A stretch of 10,075 nt of DNA. It comes from Pseudomonadota bacterium. Its GTDB lineage: Bacteria; Desulfobacterota; Desulfobacteria; Desulfobacterales; Desulfobacteraceae. This document shows positions 1 to 6,102 of this stretch, piece after piece. The notes under the pieces were generated by a model. That model did no database searches, was not told the DNA's origin, and saw nothing but the letters and a program-made list of their open reading frames with translations. The DNA lies in contig JAHJDU010000529.1 in NCBI GenBank assembly GCA_018812385.1, positions 1 to 10,075 on the forward strand, given 5' to 3'. The translations under genes were made by a program, and so were the position numbers. Numbering within the stretch: the stretch's first letter is position 1; each line of letters starts with the position of its first letter.

Positions 1-834
1 AGAAAAAGGAAGATAATTAAATTCAAATTCAAGATTTTTCATTTTCTGGAGTTTTTCTTTTGTCTGGGATTTTTCCAGCGTTTTTATCCTTGATTGCACC
101 ATATTGGCCAGACGTGCTTTTGCCCGGAATCTAGAAATGAATAATTCAACCTCTTTTTTCCGCTTTTCTTCATTCTGTCTTGTTTTCTCATAGACTTCTT
201 CATCCTGGGCGACCTGTAAATAGTATTTATACGTATTCCCCCTGATTTTTTTTATTTTATGGCGGTGAATACCAGCAATATGTGTCACCACATCATCCAT
301 GAAACCTCTGTCATGTGTTACCAGCAAGACTTCCCTGGGCCATGAAATGAGAAATCGTGAAATCCATCTAATGGATGTGATGTCAAGATAGTTGGTAGGT
401 TCATCAAGTATCAGCAGATCCGGCTCTGAAATCAATACTTTGGCAAGATTAAGCCTGACTTGAAAACCACCTGAAAATTATTCAGGATTTTTTTTAAAAT
501 CATCTTGAGAAAATCCAAGCACTGCCAGAATTTTTTCAGCCTTCCAGGAATGATCTTTTTCATGTTCTAAAAGTCCTAACATGGCTTCATCGATTATCCT
601 GTTTTCAGTGAAAGAAATTTTTTGTGATAAAAAACCCATCCTATATCCTGAAGGATAAGAGATGGTTCCTTCATCTGGATGATCACTGCCTGATATCATA
701 TTTAAAAGAGTAGTTTTACCATGACCATTTCTGCCAACAAGTCCTACCCTTTCACCAGGATTAATCCGAAAACCTGCTTTATCCAGCAGGATCTGATCTC
801 CAAAACCTTTTATTATATCATCTATATTCAACAT
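1..834 (-). pseudogene. ABC-F family ATPase, split by an in-frame stop, 3' end outside window
   Basis: ABC-F proteins (Uup, EttA, YheS relatives) are soluble twin-ATPase factors that act on ribosomes; they have no membrane domain. Residues 1-118 hold a normal N-terminus with Walker A GRNGHGKT (34-41) and the Q-loop glutamine in GFLSQ (71). Codon 119 is TAA. The same frame then stays open to the window edge for 159 codons and continues the family exactly: signature FSGGFQ, Walker B LLILDEP, D-loop TNYLDI, switch histidine LLVTHDRGF, then the charged inter-domain linker with EKRKKEVELF and AKARLANMVQSR. The second ATPase domain would lie to the left, outside the window. A stop directly before the signature would leave a 118-residue peptide unable to form an ATP site, so I call this a nonsense-disrupted gene. 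A sequencing or assembly error is the main alternative. No strong ribosome binding site precedes the ATG at 834. The exact ABC-F subfamily is uncertain. Confidence 0.82.
478..480 (-). other. in-frame TAA interrupting the ABC-F gene
   Basis: On the coding strand the reading is AAT CCT GAA TAA TTT TCA GGT GGT. Homologues carry a sense codon at this place, just before the SGG signature. A single base change from GAA, CAA or TTA would produce it. TAA also ends most of the intact genes here (for example at 3360-3362, 3914-3916, 4427-4429, 7741-7743 and 9454-9456), so stop reassignment is not supported. It is neither the selenocysteine codon nor the pyrrolysine codon. Confidence 0.8.
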
Positions 835-1099
835 TATTTTTATCTATACTATAGTTTTATTTTTTAATTTCTATACGTCAGAATACCATAGCATTGTGTT
901 CATAATATATAAACCATAAGAATTATTTTGGTTTAATTTTCTTTTGCCTTTTAGATTCTATATTTTTTAAACAAAATTTCTTTTCGTTATAACAATAGGC
1001 CAGAGAATTATGCCAAAATAATTACTTGACAATTTTTCAGATATCAGCAAGATTGATTCTTAAATTATCTTCGCAAAAATTATGTCCTGGAGAAAGAAC
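835..1099. promoter_or_regulatory. divergent intergenic region, probable promoters for both flanking genes
   Basis: This AT-rich gap separates the start codons of the divergent ABC-F and PilZ genes, so promoters for both should lie here. A perfect -35-like TTGACA sits at 1026-1031 on the plus strand, but at 17-base spacing the -10 would be AAGATT (1049-1054), which is weak. On the minus strand TATAGT and TATAGA hexamers lie about 10 to 20 bases from the ABC-F start without a convincing -35 box. A 7-bp inverted repeat (TAAACCA and TGGTTTA, 910-935, 12-base loop) is present. No coding sequence or RNA gene is recognisable. Confidence 0.4.
1088..1092 (+). promoter_or_regulatory. ribosome binding site deciding the PilZ gene start
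   Basis: TGGAG lies 7 bases before the ATG at 1100. The alternative in-frame ATG at 1082 has no Shine-Dalgarno sequence and would place this site inside the coding region, so 1100 is the preferred start. Confidence 0.65.
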
Positions 1100-1516
1100 A
1101 TGATCGATAAACTTTACATCATAAAGCAAATCCTTGAAACAGATGAGGATACAGATATAAAAATTTTATCAATTCTTGATTTAGCCAACGAAAACCCTGA
1201 TAAAGAAAATATACACCTCATTGAAGAACGTGTGGCAAAACGAAAAAAAATTATGATAGAAGTCAGTTTAAACACAGAGAAAGAAAAAATTCTTGCGGAA
1301 ACAGAAGATATTTCCTCCACTGGCGCTTTTATTCGAACAAAAAAAAAGATTGGCAAGGGTGAACACATCTCTATAAAGCTCACAGATCCCAGTGGCGAGG
1401 AGTTTACTTTTGTCGCAAAAGTGATGCGGGTGAAAAGTCATGGGATAGGTGTGATGGTAAAAAACATCGGCCTATCCCACCAGGATAATTTATCTAAATT
1501 TCTTGATCGCCTATAA
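1100..1516 (+). CDS. PilZ-domain protein, probable cyclic-di-GMP receptor
   Basis: A 138-residue cytoplasmic protein with no signal peptide or membrane segment. Residues 1-42 form a charged, probably helical leader. The PilZ domain follows with both hallmark motifs: RxxxR as RVAKR (44-48) and DxSxxG as DISSTG (70-75). Both are complete, so cyclic-di-GMP binding is predicted. The DISSTGAFI pattern is common in stand-alone PilZ proteins. It sits 109 bases upstream of a type IV pilus operon on the same strand, which suggests it tunes pilus assembly, but it may have its own promoter and other targets. The start at 1100 is chosen for its ribosome binding site; a start at 1082 would add six residues. 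An A9 tract occurs at 1339-1347, within the KKK codons. Domain assignment is secure; the partner is inferred. Confidence 0.88.
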   Translation: MIDKLYIIKQILETDEDTDIKILSILDLANENPDKENIHLIEERVAKRKKIMIEVSLNTEKEKILAETEDISSTGAFIRTKKKIGKGEHISIKLTDPSGEEFTFVAKVMRVKSHGIGVMVKNIGLSHQDNLSKFLDRL

Positions 1517-1585
1517 GGCGTGTTCATGTGATATAATTAAGTTTTCATTTTTTAGTTGACAACCAAACGGTTTAAAAGTTATGCC

Positions 1586-1594
1586 TGCTATAAA
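1586..1594 (+). promoter_or_regulatory. candidate extended -10 promoter of the pilus operon
   Basis: TGCTATAAA matches an extended -10 element (TGnTATAAT). It would start transcription near 1601, giving a leader of about 25 bases. A perfect TTGACA at 1556-1561 lies 27 bases upstream of TATAAA, too far to act as its -35. With 17-base spacing that TTGACA would pair with the poor -10 TTATGC at 1579-1584. Either way the 109-base gap after the PilZ gene is the only place in the operon with room for a promoter. Confidence 0.35.
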
Positions 1595-1616
1595 TTACTA
1601 ATTTCCTTTGAATTGT

Positions 1617-1622
1617 GGAGAG
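1617..1622 (+). promoter_or_regulatory. ribosome binding site favouring a TTG start at 1626
   Basis: GGAGAG lies just upstream of TTG at 1626 (five bases between GGAG and TTG). The alternative in-frame TTG at 1608 has no Shine-Dalgarno sequence in front of it. The preferred protein is therefore six residues shorter than the longest open frame. Confidence 0.6.
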
Positions 1623-1625
1623 AGT

Positions 1626-3362
1626 TTGGGAGCATCTGTCAAAGAAAATTCTACAGAAAAATTGTTGGATGTAATCCGTGGAGTCAGTCGTAAAAAGCCT
1701 GAAATAATTGTTCCAACTTCCCCCCCCAAGATTGAACCTGTTAATTTAAAAAAAATAAAGAAAAAAACCTTAAATCTGGGGGTTTTGTTAAATCCTGAAG
1801 ACATCACCTTTGTTTTAAGTTCTAACAAACAAAAACGGTTGATAAAATGGGCAACCTTTGAACTTCCCGATGAACTTGGAATAGAGGATAAAGGGTTTGC
1901 ATTATTTTTAGAGTCGCGTTTAGAAGCTTTTACAGAGGGACTCAAGGGAATCCCTACATGGTGCACCATTGACTCTGCCAAATTAAAATTGCGAAATATT
2001 ACCATACCTGATGTTGCCCTGCCTAAAATTGCCAATGCAGCTTTCTGGGGATTAAAAAAAGAAGTTGATTTTGATGCAGACCAGGAAATATTTGATTTTG
2101 AAATAATAGGTGATAGACTAATCCAAGACGTCAAAAGGAAAAATCTTCTTGTATTTACAATAGAAAAAACCCAGGTTAATCAATTAAAAACCTTGTTTTC
2201 AAAAGTAGGTTTCAATCTTAAAGGAATAACCACCATACCCTTTGCACTTCAAAATTTTATTCATAGCCAGCATCTTCAAATGCAGGATTCACCGTTTACA
2301 ATTGTAAATATATCCAGAAAAAGTTCAGAAATAGTCTGCTTTTCAAATACCGGTATTCTTTTGACAAGAATTATTAGAACAGGCTCATATAATTTAGTTG
2401 ATGATTTTATTAAATCCCCTGATAAAACTGTGGTTAAATATCTTTCCTCATTAAAAAGTATCCAAAGCGAAGGTTTTTTGAAAATCAAACTTTCCTGTGA
2501 GCGATTGATTGAAAAAATTGTGAGGACCAGCGAATATTGTTCTCAAAATTTTGCTGATAATGCACCAATGAAAAAATTTTTTTTCATTGGTGAGACGGCT
2601 GATTGTGATCCTTTCATGGAATTTGCTGCTACTACGACCTTAACAGATGTTGAACACTTAGATCCTGTGTTTGATACACTGCCCGGTTCAGTGAATGTGC
2701 CCTATCCTGAAAATGCCTATGAAAGAGGACTGGTTACAACAACATTTGCTATTTCACTATCTTCCAACGATTACACAAATAATTTTTTGTTTACCTCTAA
2801 TGACAAATTAAATGAAAAGAAAAAACAAAACATCAATATTGCCGCATCAATCATATTTGTCCTTATTTTCATATTTTGTACGGCTTTTGCAAACTGGCAG
2901 GGGTTTGCAAAAAATCGGGAAATGACAAAATTGGATGAGCTTGTTCAAGTAAAAAATAATTTTAATCCAAACATTAATCAGGAATCAATGGTTAAGATGA
3001 TTTCCGGAACTGAGCAGAAAATAAAATCAAGGAACCAATATATTTCAGACTATTTCCCCCTGGCGGTTATCAATGAAATTTGTTTAAATACTCCGGCAAA
3101 TATAAGTGTTTCTTCACTTGAGGCTGATTTTTCTGATCAAAACAAGAAAAAAAATGAGGGCGAACAAAACTCCAAAGAGATATTGGCCAAAGTTATCATA
3201 ATAGGATCGGTTGGGATCGATTCAGATTCTGACTTTACTGAATACATTTTAAATCTTGGGAATTCCAAGATTTTTGGTGATATTGAAGTTTTACAAAAAG
3301 ATATAGATGATGATGGTAAAGACAAAATCTTAAATTTTAAAGTGAGTGTGGAAATTATATAA
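1626..3362 (+). CDS. mshI: MshI-like pilus assembly protein, PilM-like and PilN-like parts fused
   Basis: A 578-residue bitopic protein of the pilus alignment complex. Residues 1-47 are charged and probably disordered. Residues about 48-370 resemble a degenerate actin-like PilM/GspL cytoplasmic domain. The strand motif at 224-250 (FTIVNISRKSSEIVCF) matches the phosphate-2 region of PilM, and FFFIGE near 318 matches the adenosine region. Expected acidic and glycine residues are missing (LGVLLNPEDITFV in place of a DIG-type motif), so ATP binding is doubtful. One membrane helix spans about 402-424. The periplasmic tail (about 425-578) resembles PilN, with a coiled-coil start and a ferredoxin-like end. 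In many type IV pili PilM and PilN are separate; GspL and MshI-type proteins join them. The stop overlaps the next ATG by one base (TAATG). A C8 tract lies at 1720-1727. The family call rests on topology, motifs and gene order, since identity is low. Confidence 0.72.
   Translation: MGASVKENSTEKLLDVIRGVSRKKPEIIVPTSPPKIEPVNLKKIKKKTLNLGVLLNPEDITFVLSSNKQKRLIKWATFELPDELGIEDKGFALFLESRLEAFTEGLKGIPTWCTIDSAKLKLRNITIPDVALPKIANAAFWGLKKEVDFDADQEIFDFEIIGDRLIQDVKRKNLLVFTIEKTQVNQLKTLFSKVGFNLKGITTIPFALQNFIHSQHLQMQDSPFTIVNISRKSSEIVCFSNTGILLTRIIRTGSYNLVDDFIKSPDKTVVKYLSSLKSIQSEGFLKIKLSCERLIEKIVRTSEYCSQNFADNAPMKKFFFIGETADCDPFMEFAATTTLTDVEHLDPVFDTLPGSVNVPYPENAYERGLVTTTFAISLSSNDYTNNFLFTSNDKLNEKKKQNINIAASIIFVLIFIFCTAFANWQGFAKNREMTKLDELVQVKNNFNPNINQESMVKMISGTEQKIKSRNQYISDYFPLAVINEICLNTPANISVSSLEADFSDQNKKKNEGEQNSKEILAKVIIIGSVGIDSDSDFTEYILNLGNSKIFGDIEVLQKDIDDDGKDKILNFKVSVEII
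1720..1727 (+). repeat. C8 homopolymer near the 5' end of the mshI-like gene
   Basis: Eight consecutive C bases encode part of Ser-Pro-Pro at residues 32-34 of the MshI-like protein. G or C runs of this length stand out in such AT-rich DNA. Gain or loss of one base would frameshift the first gene of the operon close to its start. Confidence 0.9.
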
Positions 3363-3916
3363 TGCCGGGAATTGATTATAAAAAAATAAATGAGAAAATA
3401 AGCCCTGTCGCTATAATATTTATAGTACTTTCAGCTATCACTATTTTCATTTTTATATTTTTTATACTTATACCCAGACAAAATTCAATTAAAAAAATTC
3501 AGCAGGATATACAATCTGTTTCAAACGATAATAAGGTATTAAATGAAAAATTTGTTCCGGCATATGCAATAGCCAAAAAATTTGAAAACATAAAATTTGA
3601 GCCAAAGTTTCCACTCCCAAAAAGAGATGCTATTGATCGTAAAAACTTGTCAGAACTTCCAGATAAATTTCATACACTTGCTTTGGAACATAATTTAAAA
3701 TTATCCAATAAAAATCTTGACCTTGGTTTTTTAAAAACCAAATCCACGTCCAGTTCAATGTTTCTCGAACTGGAAGGAAAACTTCAGGATTTTAGAAATT
3801 ATCTTATTGTAATTATTTCACTACCTTTTTTTGATTCATTTGAAAAAATCAGGATCAATTCAACCCAGGACAACATTAAAAAATTTTCAGTGGATTTAAA
3901 GATTAATATTAAATAA
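3362..3916 (+). CDS. mshJ: PilO/GspM-like pilus assembly protein (MshJ-like)
   Basis: A 184-residue inner-membrane protein with the classic PilO layout. It has a short cytoplasmic N-terminus, one membrane helix at about 16-37, a coiled-coil stretch at about 39-77, and a periplasmic ferredoxin-like domain at about 95-184. The segment FLELEGKLQDFRNYL followed by a Leu-Pro and an F-x-K-I-R-I strand is the usual PilO/GspM pattern. It should pair with the PilN-like tail of the preceding protein to form the periplasmic alignment platform. The ATG overlaps the upstream stop by one base, with a modest GGA site before it, so translation is probably coupled. Position between the I- and K-like genes supports MshJ. 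Sequence alone would give only a PilO-like label. Confidence 0.72.
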   Translation: MPGIDYKKINEKISPVAIIFIVLSAITIFIFIFFILIPRQNSIKKIQQDIQSVSNDNKVLNEKFVPAYAIAKKFENIKFEPKFPLPKRDAIDRKNLSELPDKFHTLALEHNLKLSNKNLDLGFLKTKSTSSSMFLELEGKLQDFRNYLIVIISLPFFDSFEKIRINSTQDNIKKFSVDLKINIK

Positions 3917-3919
3917 AAT

Positions 3920-4429
3920 ATGAAAAAAAGTGAAAAAATAATACTTGTTCTTGCCATTTCAGCCTTAATGTATGGTGCCATTGATTATTTTATCCTTTCC
4001 TCTGGTAAAAACGAAACCATACAATCTGAAACTGAAAGCCAATTTTCTGGTTTTATAGAAAAAATAAATGCAACCCTGGCAAGTCTTAATTTAATAGACC
4101 AAAAAAAAGCAAATGCAGATTATTTGATTTCAATGATTGAATCTGAATGGAAAAACGATCCTTTTTCCAAAATTGAAAAGCTTTCAAAGAAAAATCAGGA
4201 ATCTTCAATTGATAAGGAATCTTCAATTGATAAGGAAATGGCAGGTTTGATTTATTCAGGATTTATCAAACTTGGTAATAAAATGCTTGCAGTGATTGAC
4301 GGGATGGAATACACAACAGGGGAGCATATAAAAGATTCTGGATATAAAATCATCCAGATAACACCTGAAAGCGTATTTATAAATAATAACTTGAATAAAA
4401 AGATCGTCCTTTATTTAAAAGAGGGGTAA
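3920..4429 (+). CDS. mshK: PilP/GspB-like periplasmic pilus protein (MshK-like)
   Basis: A 169-residue bitopic protein. Residues 6-26 form an N-terminal membrane anchor, and no lipobox is seen. The middle is a hydrophilic linker containing W-x-x-DPF (76-82), a motif frequent in GspB/PilP-type proteins. Residues about 108-169 fit the small beta-rich HR/PilP fold: IYSGFIKLGNKMLAVIDG, then a GEHI turn, a strand with Y-K-I-I-Q-I, and a C-terminal strand. This domain usually contacts the N-terminal domains of the secretin, linking the inner-membrane complex to the next gene product. The linker contains a duplicated ESSIDK hexapeptide from an 18-bp tandem repeat. It starts three bases after the MshJ-like stop with no clear ribosome binding site, suggesting coupling. 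The fold is well supported; the MshK name depends on synteny. Confidence 0.68.
   Translation: MKKSEKIILVLAISALMYGAIDYFILSSGKNETIQSETESQFSGFIEKINATLASLNLIDQKKANADYLISMIESEWKNDPFSKIEKLSKKNQESSIDKESSIDKEMAGLIYSGFIKLGNKMLAVIDGMEYTTGEHIKDSGYKIIQITPESVFINNNLNKKIVLYLKEG
4198..4233 (+). repeat. two perfect 18-bp tandem copies in the mshK-like gene
   Basis: The unit GGAATCTTCAATTGATAA occurs twice head to tail (4198-4215 and 4216-4233) and is followed by a further GGAA. It is in frame and duplicates the ESSIDK hexapeptide in the periplasmic linker, changing linker length without breaking the protein. Confidence 0.95.
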
Positions 4430-4442
4430 AGTGGATTAAATC

Positions 4443-6098
4443 ATGAGACCATGGTTTTATAAATATAAATTGATTTTTTATTTTTTGTCACTGATGTTCA
4501 TTATTGCAGGGTGTTCTTCTCATGATAAAAAGGTTGATAGATTTGACAAATGGGAAGCCCTCGCTGAAAACTCTCAACCCGTAACCCCTGTCCCTAAAAA
4601 AGATATATTTGAGGTTGAATCAACCCCTTCAGACAAAACTTTAACAAAGGTCTCCACCCCCGGCGCCCAGGCACAACAACCAACTTTGCCTGAAATACAA
4701 ATACAATTGCCAAAAATACCGGTTACAATGCGAATGCATGCTGTCTCTGTCCCTGTCGTATTAAGAACCCTGGCAAGAATTGCCAATATCAATATCATCC
4801 TTAATGAAAGCATCACCGGCCTTGCAAATGTGGACATTAAAAATGTGCCCTGGGACCAGGCTTTTCTTAGTCTTATTGATGCATATGGACTTGCCTATGA
4901 ATGGTCTGGTCAGATTTTAAGGGTGGTTACAGTAGAAGATCTAAACGTAAAAAAAGCCTTATTGGAAGCAAAACAGGGGTTTGAACAGAGTAAAAAAAAT
5001 CATGACGTTGCCATGTCTCAAATTAAGAAAAAACAGGCCTTGCTTGAACCCCTTTTAACTAAAATTGTCAAAATACATTATGCTGATCTTAAAGTCATGC
5101 AAATAAATCTTGAACAATATCTTAAAGGGGTTAAGAAAGAAGGTGAGGGTGAAAATTCAACCAATGAAAAGATTGAATCATCTGGATCTATACTGATTGA
5201 TGAGTTCTCAAATTCTCTAATTCTCCAGGCTACAAAGGCTGATATCAATAAAATCATGCCCATTATCAATGAACTTGACAAGCCCATAAAACAGGTCCGA
5301 ATCGAAGCCCATATTGTTGAAGCCAATTCAGACATTGCAAAAGAACTGGGAATACAATGGGGAGGGGTTGGCCTTAAAGGAACCAGTGATAACAATAGAT
5401 ATTCTATTGGTGGAGACATGACCAGTGTATCCGGCAGTCCAATGGTAGATGATGTTGGTAATGCTGTTGCCTATGATCCAAATGCCGGGGCCATTGTCAA
5501 TTTGCCTATTACCTCGATTGCATCTGGCCAGGGACTGGCCCTTGGTATTCTGGCTGAAAATATTGGTAGTTTCCGGCTTTATGCCCAACTTTCTGCGCTT
5601 GAGAAACAAGGAGAACTCAACATACTTTCAAAACCATCAATAACAACAATGGATCATCGAAAGGCGATTATTAAAAGTGGTAAGGAAGTGCCTTTTCAGA
5701 CCGTTGTAGATGGAACCGTTACTATTCAATTCAAAGAAGCTGTCATTAAGCTTGAAGTTGTACCTCATATAATCGATGATAATATCATAAGACTTGAAAT
5801 AGTGACCCACAAGGATGAACTTGACTGGTCCAATCCAGTTAACGGCAATCCAACGATTATAACAAAAAATGCTGAAACCCGAGTCACTCTCTTTGATGGT
5901 CAGACAACGGTTATTGGTGGATTGAACAAAGAAAGATTTACTGATGGTGAATCTGGAGTTCCCGGCCTTAAAAATATTCCCGGATTAGGCTGGCTTTTTA
6001 AAAGCACCAATAATACCAAGGAGATGGAAGAGCTTTTAATTTTTATCACACCCCATGTTTTAAAGGAACAAAACTACACTAACAAAACTAAGAATTAG
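4443..6098 (+). CDS. mshL: lipoprotein secretin, outer-membrane pilus channel (MshL-like)
   Basis: A 551-residue secretin, which forms a multimeric gated outer-membrane channel. Residues 1-23 are a lipoprotein signal with lipobox IIAGC and acylated Cys24, so the protein may reach the outer membrane without a separate pilotin. A low-complexity Pro/Thr stretch (45-92) precedes an STN-type domain at about 93-165. A charged, probably coiled-coil segment (168-205) and an N1-like ring domain (about 206-283) follow. The secretin core spans about 284-540 with LGIQWGG, LSKPSITT, VPGLKNIPGLGWLF (506-519) and ITPHVL (535-540), which are family hallmarks. Length and the STN plus coiled-coil layout fit MshL/PilQ better than GspD, which has more N-domains. 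It lies 13 bases after the MshK-like gene, its likely periplasmic partner. Confidence 0.9.
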   Translation: MRPWFYKYKLIFYFLSLMFIIAGCSSHDKKVDRFDKWEALAENSQPVTPVPKKDIFEVESTPSDKTLTKVSTPGAQAQQPTLPEIQIQLPKIPVTMRMHAVSVPVVLRTLARIANINIILNESITGLANVDIKNVPWDQAFLSLIDAYGLAYEWSGQILRVVTVEDLNVKKALLEAKQGFEQSKKNHDVAMSQIKKKQALLEPLLTKIVKIHYADLKVMQINLEQYLKGVKKEGEGENSTNEKIESSGSILIDEFSNSLILQATKADINKIMPIINELDKPIKQVRIEAHIVEANSDIAKELGIQWGGVGLKGTSDNNRYSIGGDMTSVSGSPMVDDVGNAVAYDPNAGAIVNLPITSIASGQGLALGILAENIGSFRLYAQLSALEKQGELNILSKPSITTMDHRKAIIKSGKEVPFQTVVDGTVTIQFKEAVIKLEVVPHIIDDNIIRLEIVTHKDELDWSNPVNGNPTIITKNAETRVTLFDGQTTVIGGLNKERFTDGESGVPGLKNIPGLGWLFKSTNNTKEMEELLIFITPHVLKEQNYTNKTKN

Positions 6099-6102
6099 AA
6101 TT

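Noticed and set aside
488..495. A8 slippery tract (coding strand) as programmed frameshift around the ABC-F stop
   Set aside because: The signature motif continues in the original frame, so a shift in either direction would not restore the protein.
1082..1099. Upstream ATG at 1082 as the PilZ gene start
   Set aside because: It has no ribosome binding site, whereas TGGAG is well placed for the ATG at 1100.
1339..1347. A9 tract in the PilZ gene (another A9 at 9584-9592) as phase-variable sites
   Set aside because: A-runs of this size are frequent in such AT-rich Lys-coding DNA, so they carry little weight compared with the C8 run.
1508..1520. Possible terminator CGCC-tataa-GGCG at the end of the PilZ gene
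   Set aside because: The stem is only four base pairs, it overlaps the stop codon, and no T-run follows directly.
1598..2134. Long antisense open frame (178 codons) opposite the mshI-like gene
   Set aside because: It has no recognisable domain, is Ser/Phe/Lys-rich as expected from the complement of AT-rich coding DNA, and the plus-strand frame here continues a supported gene.
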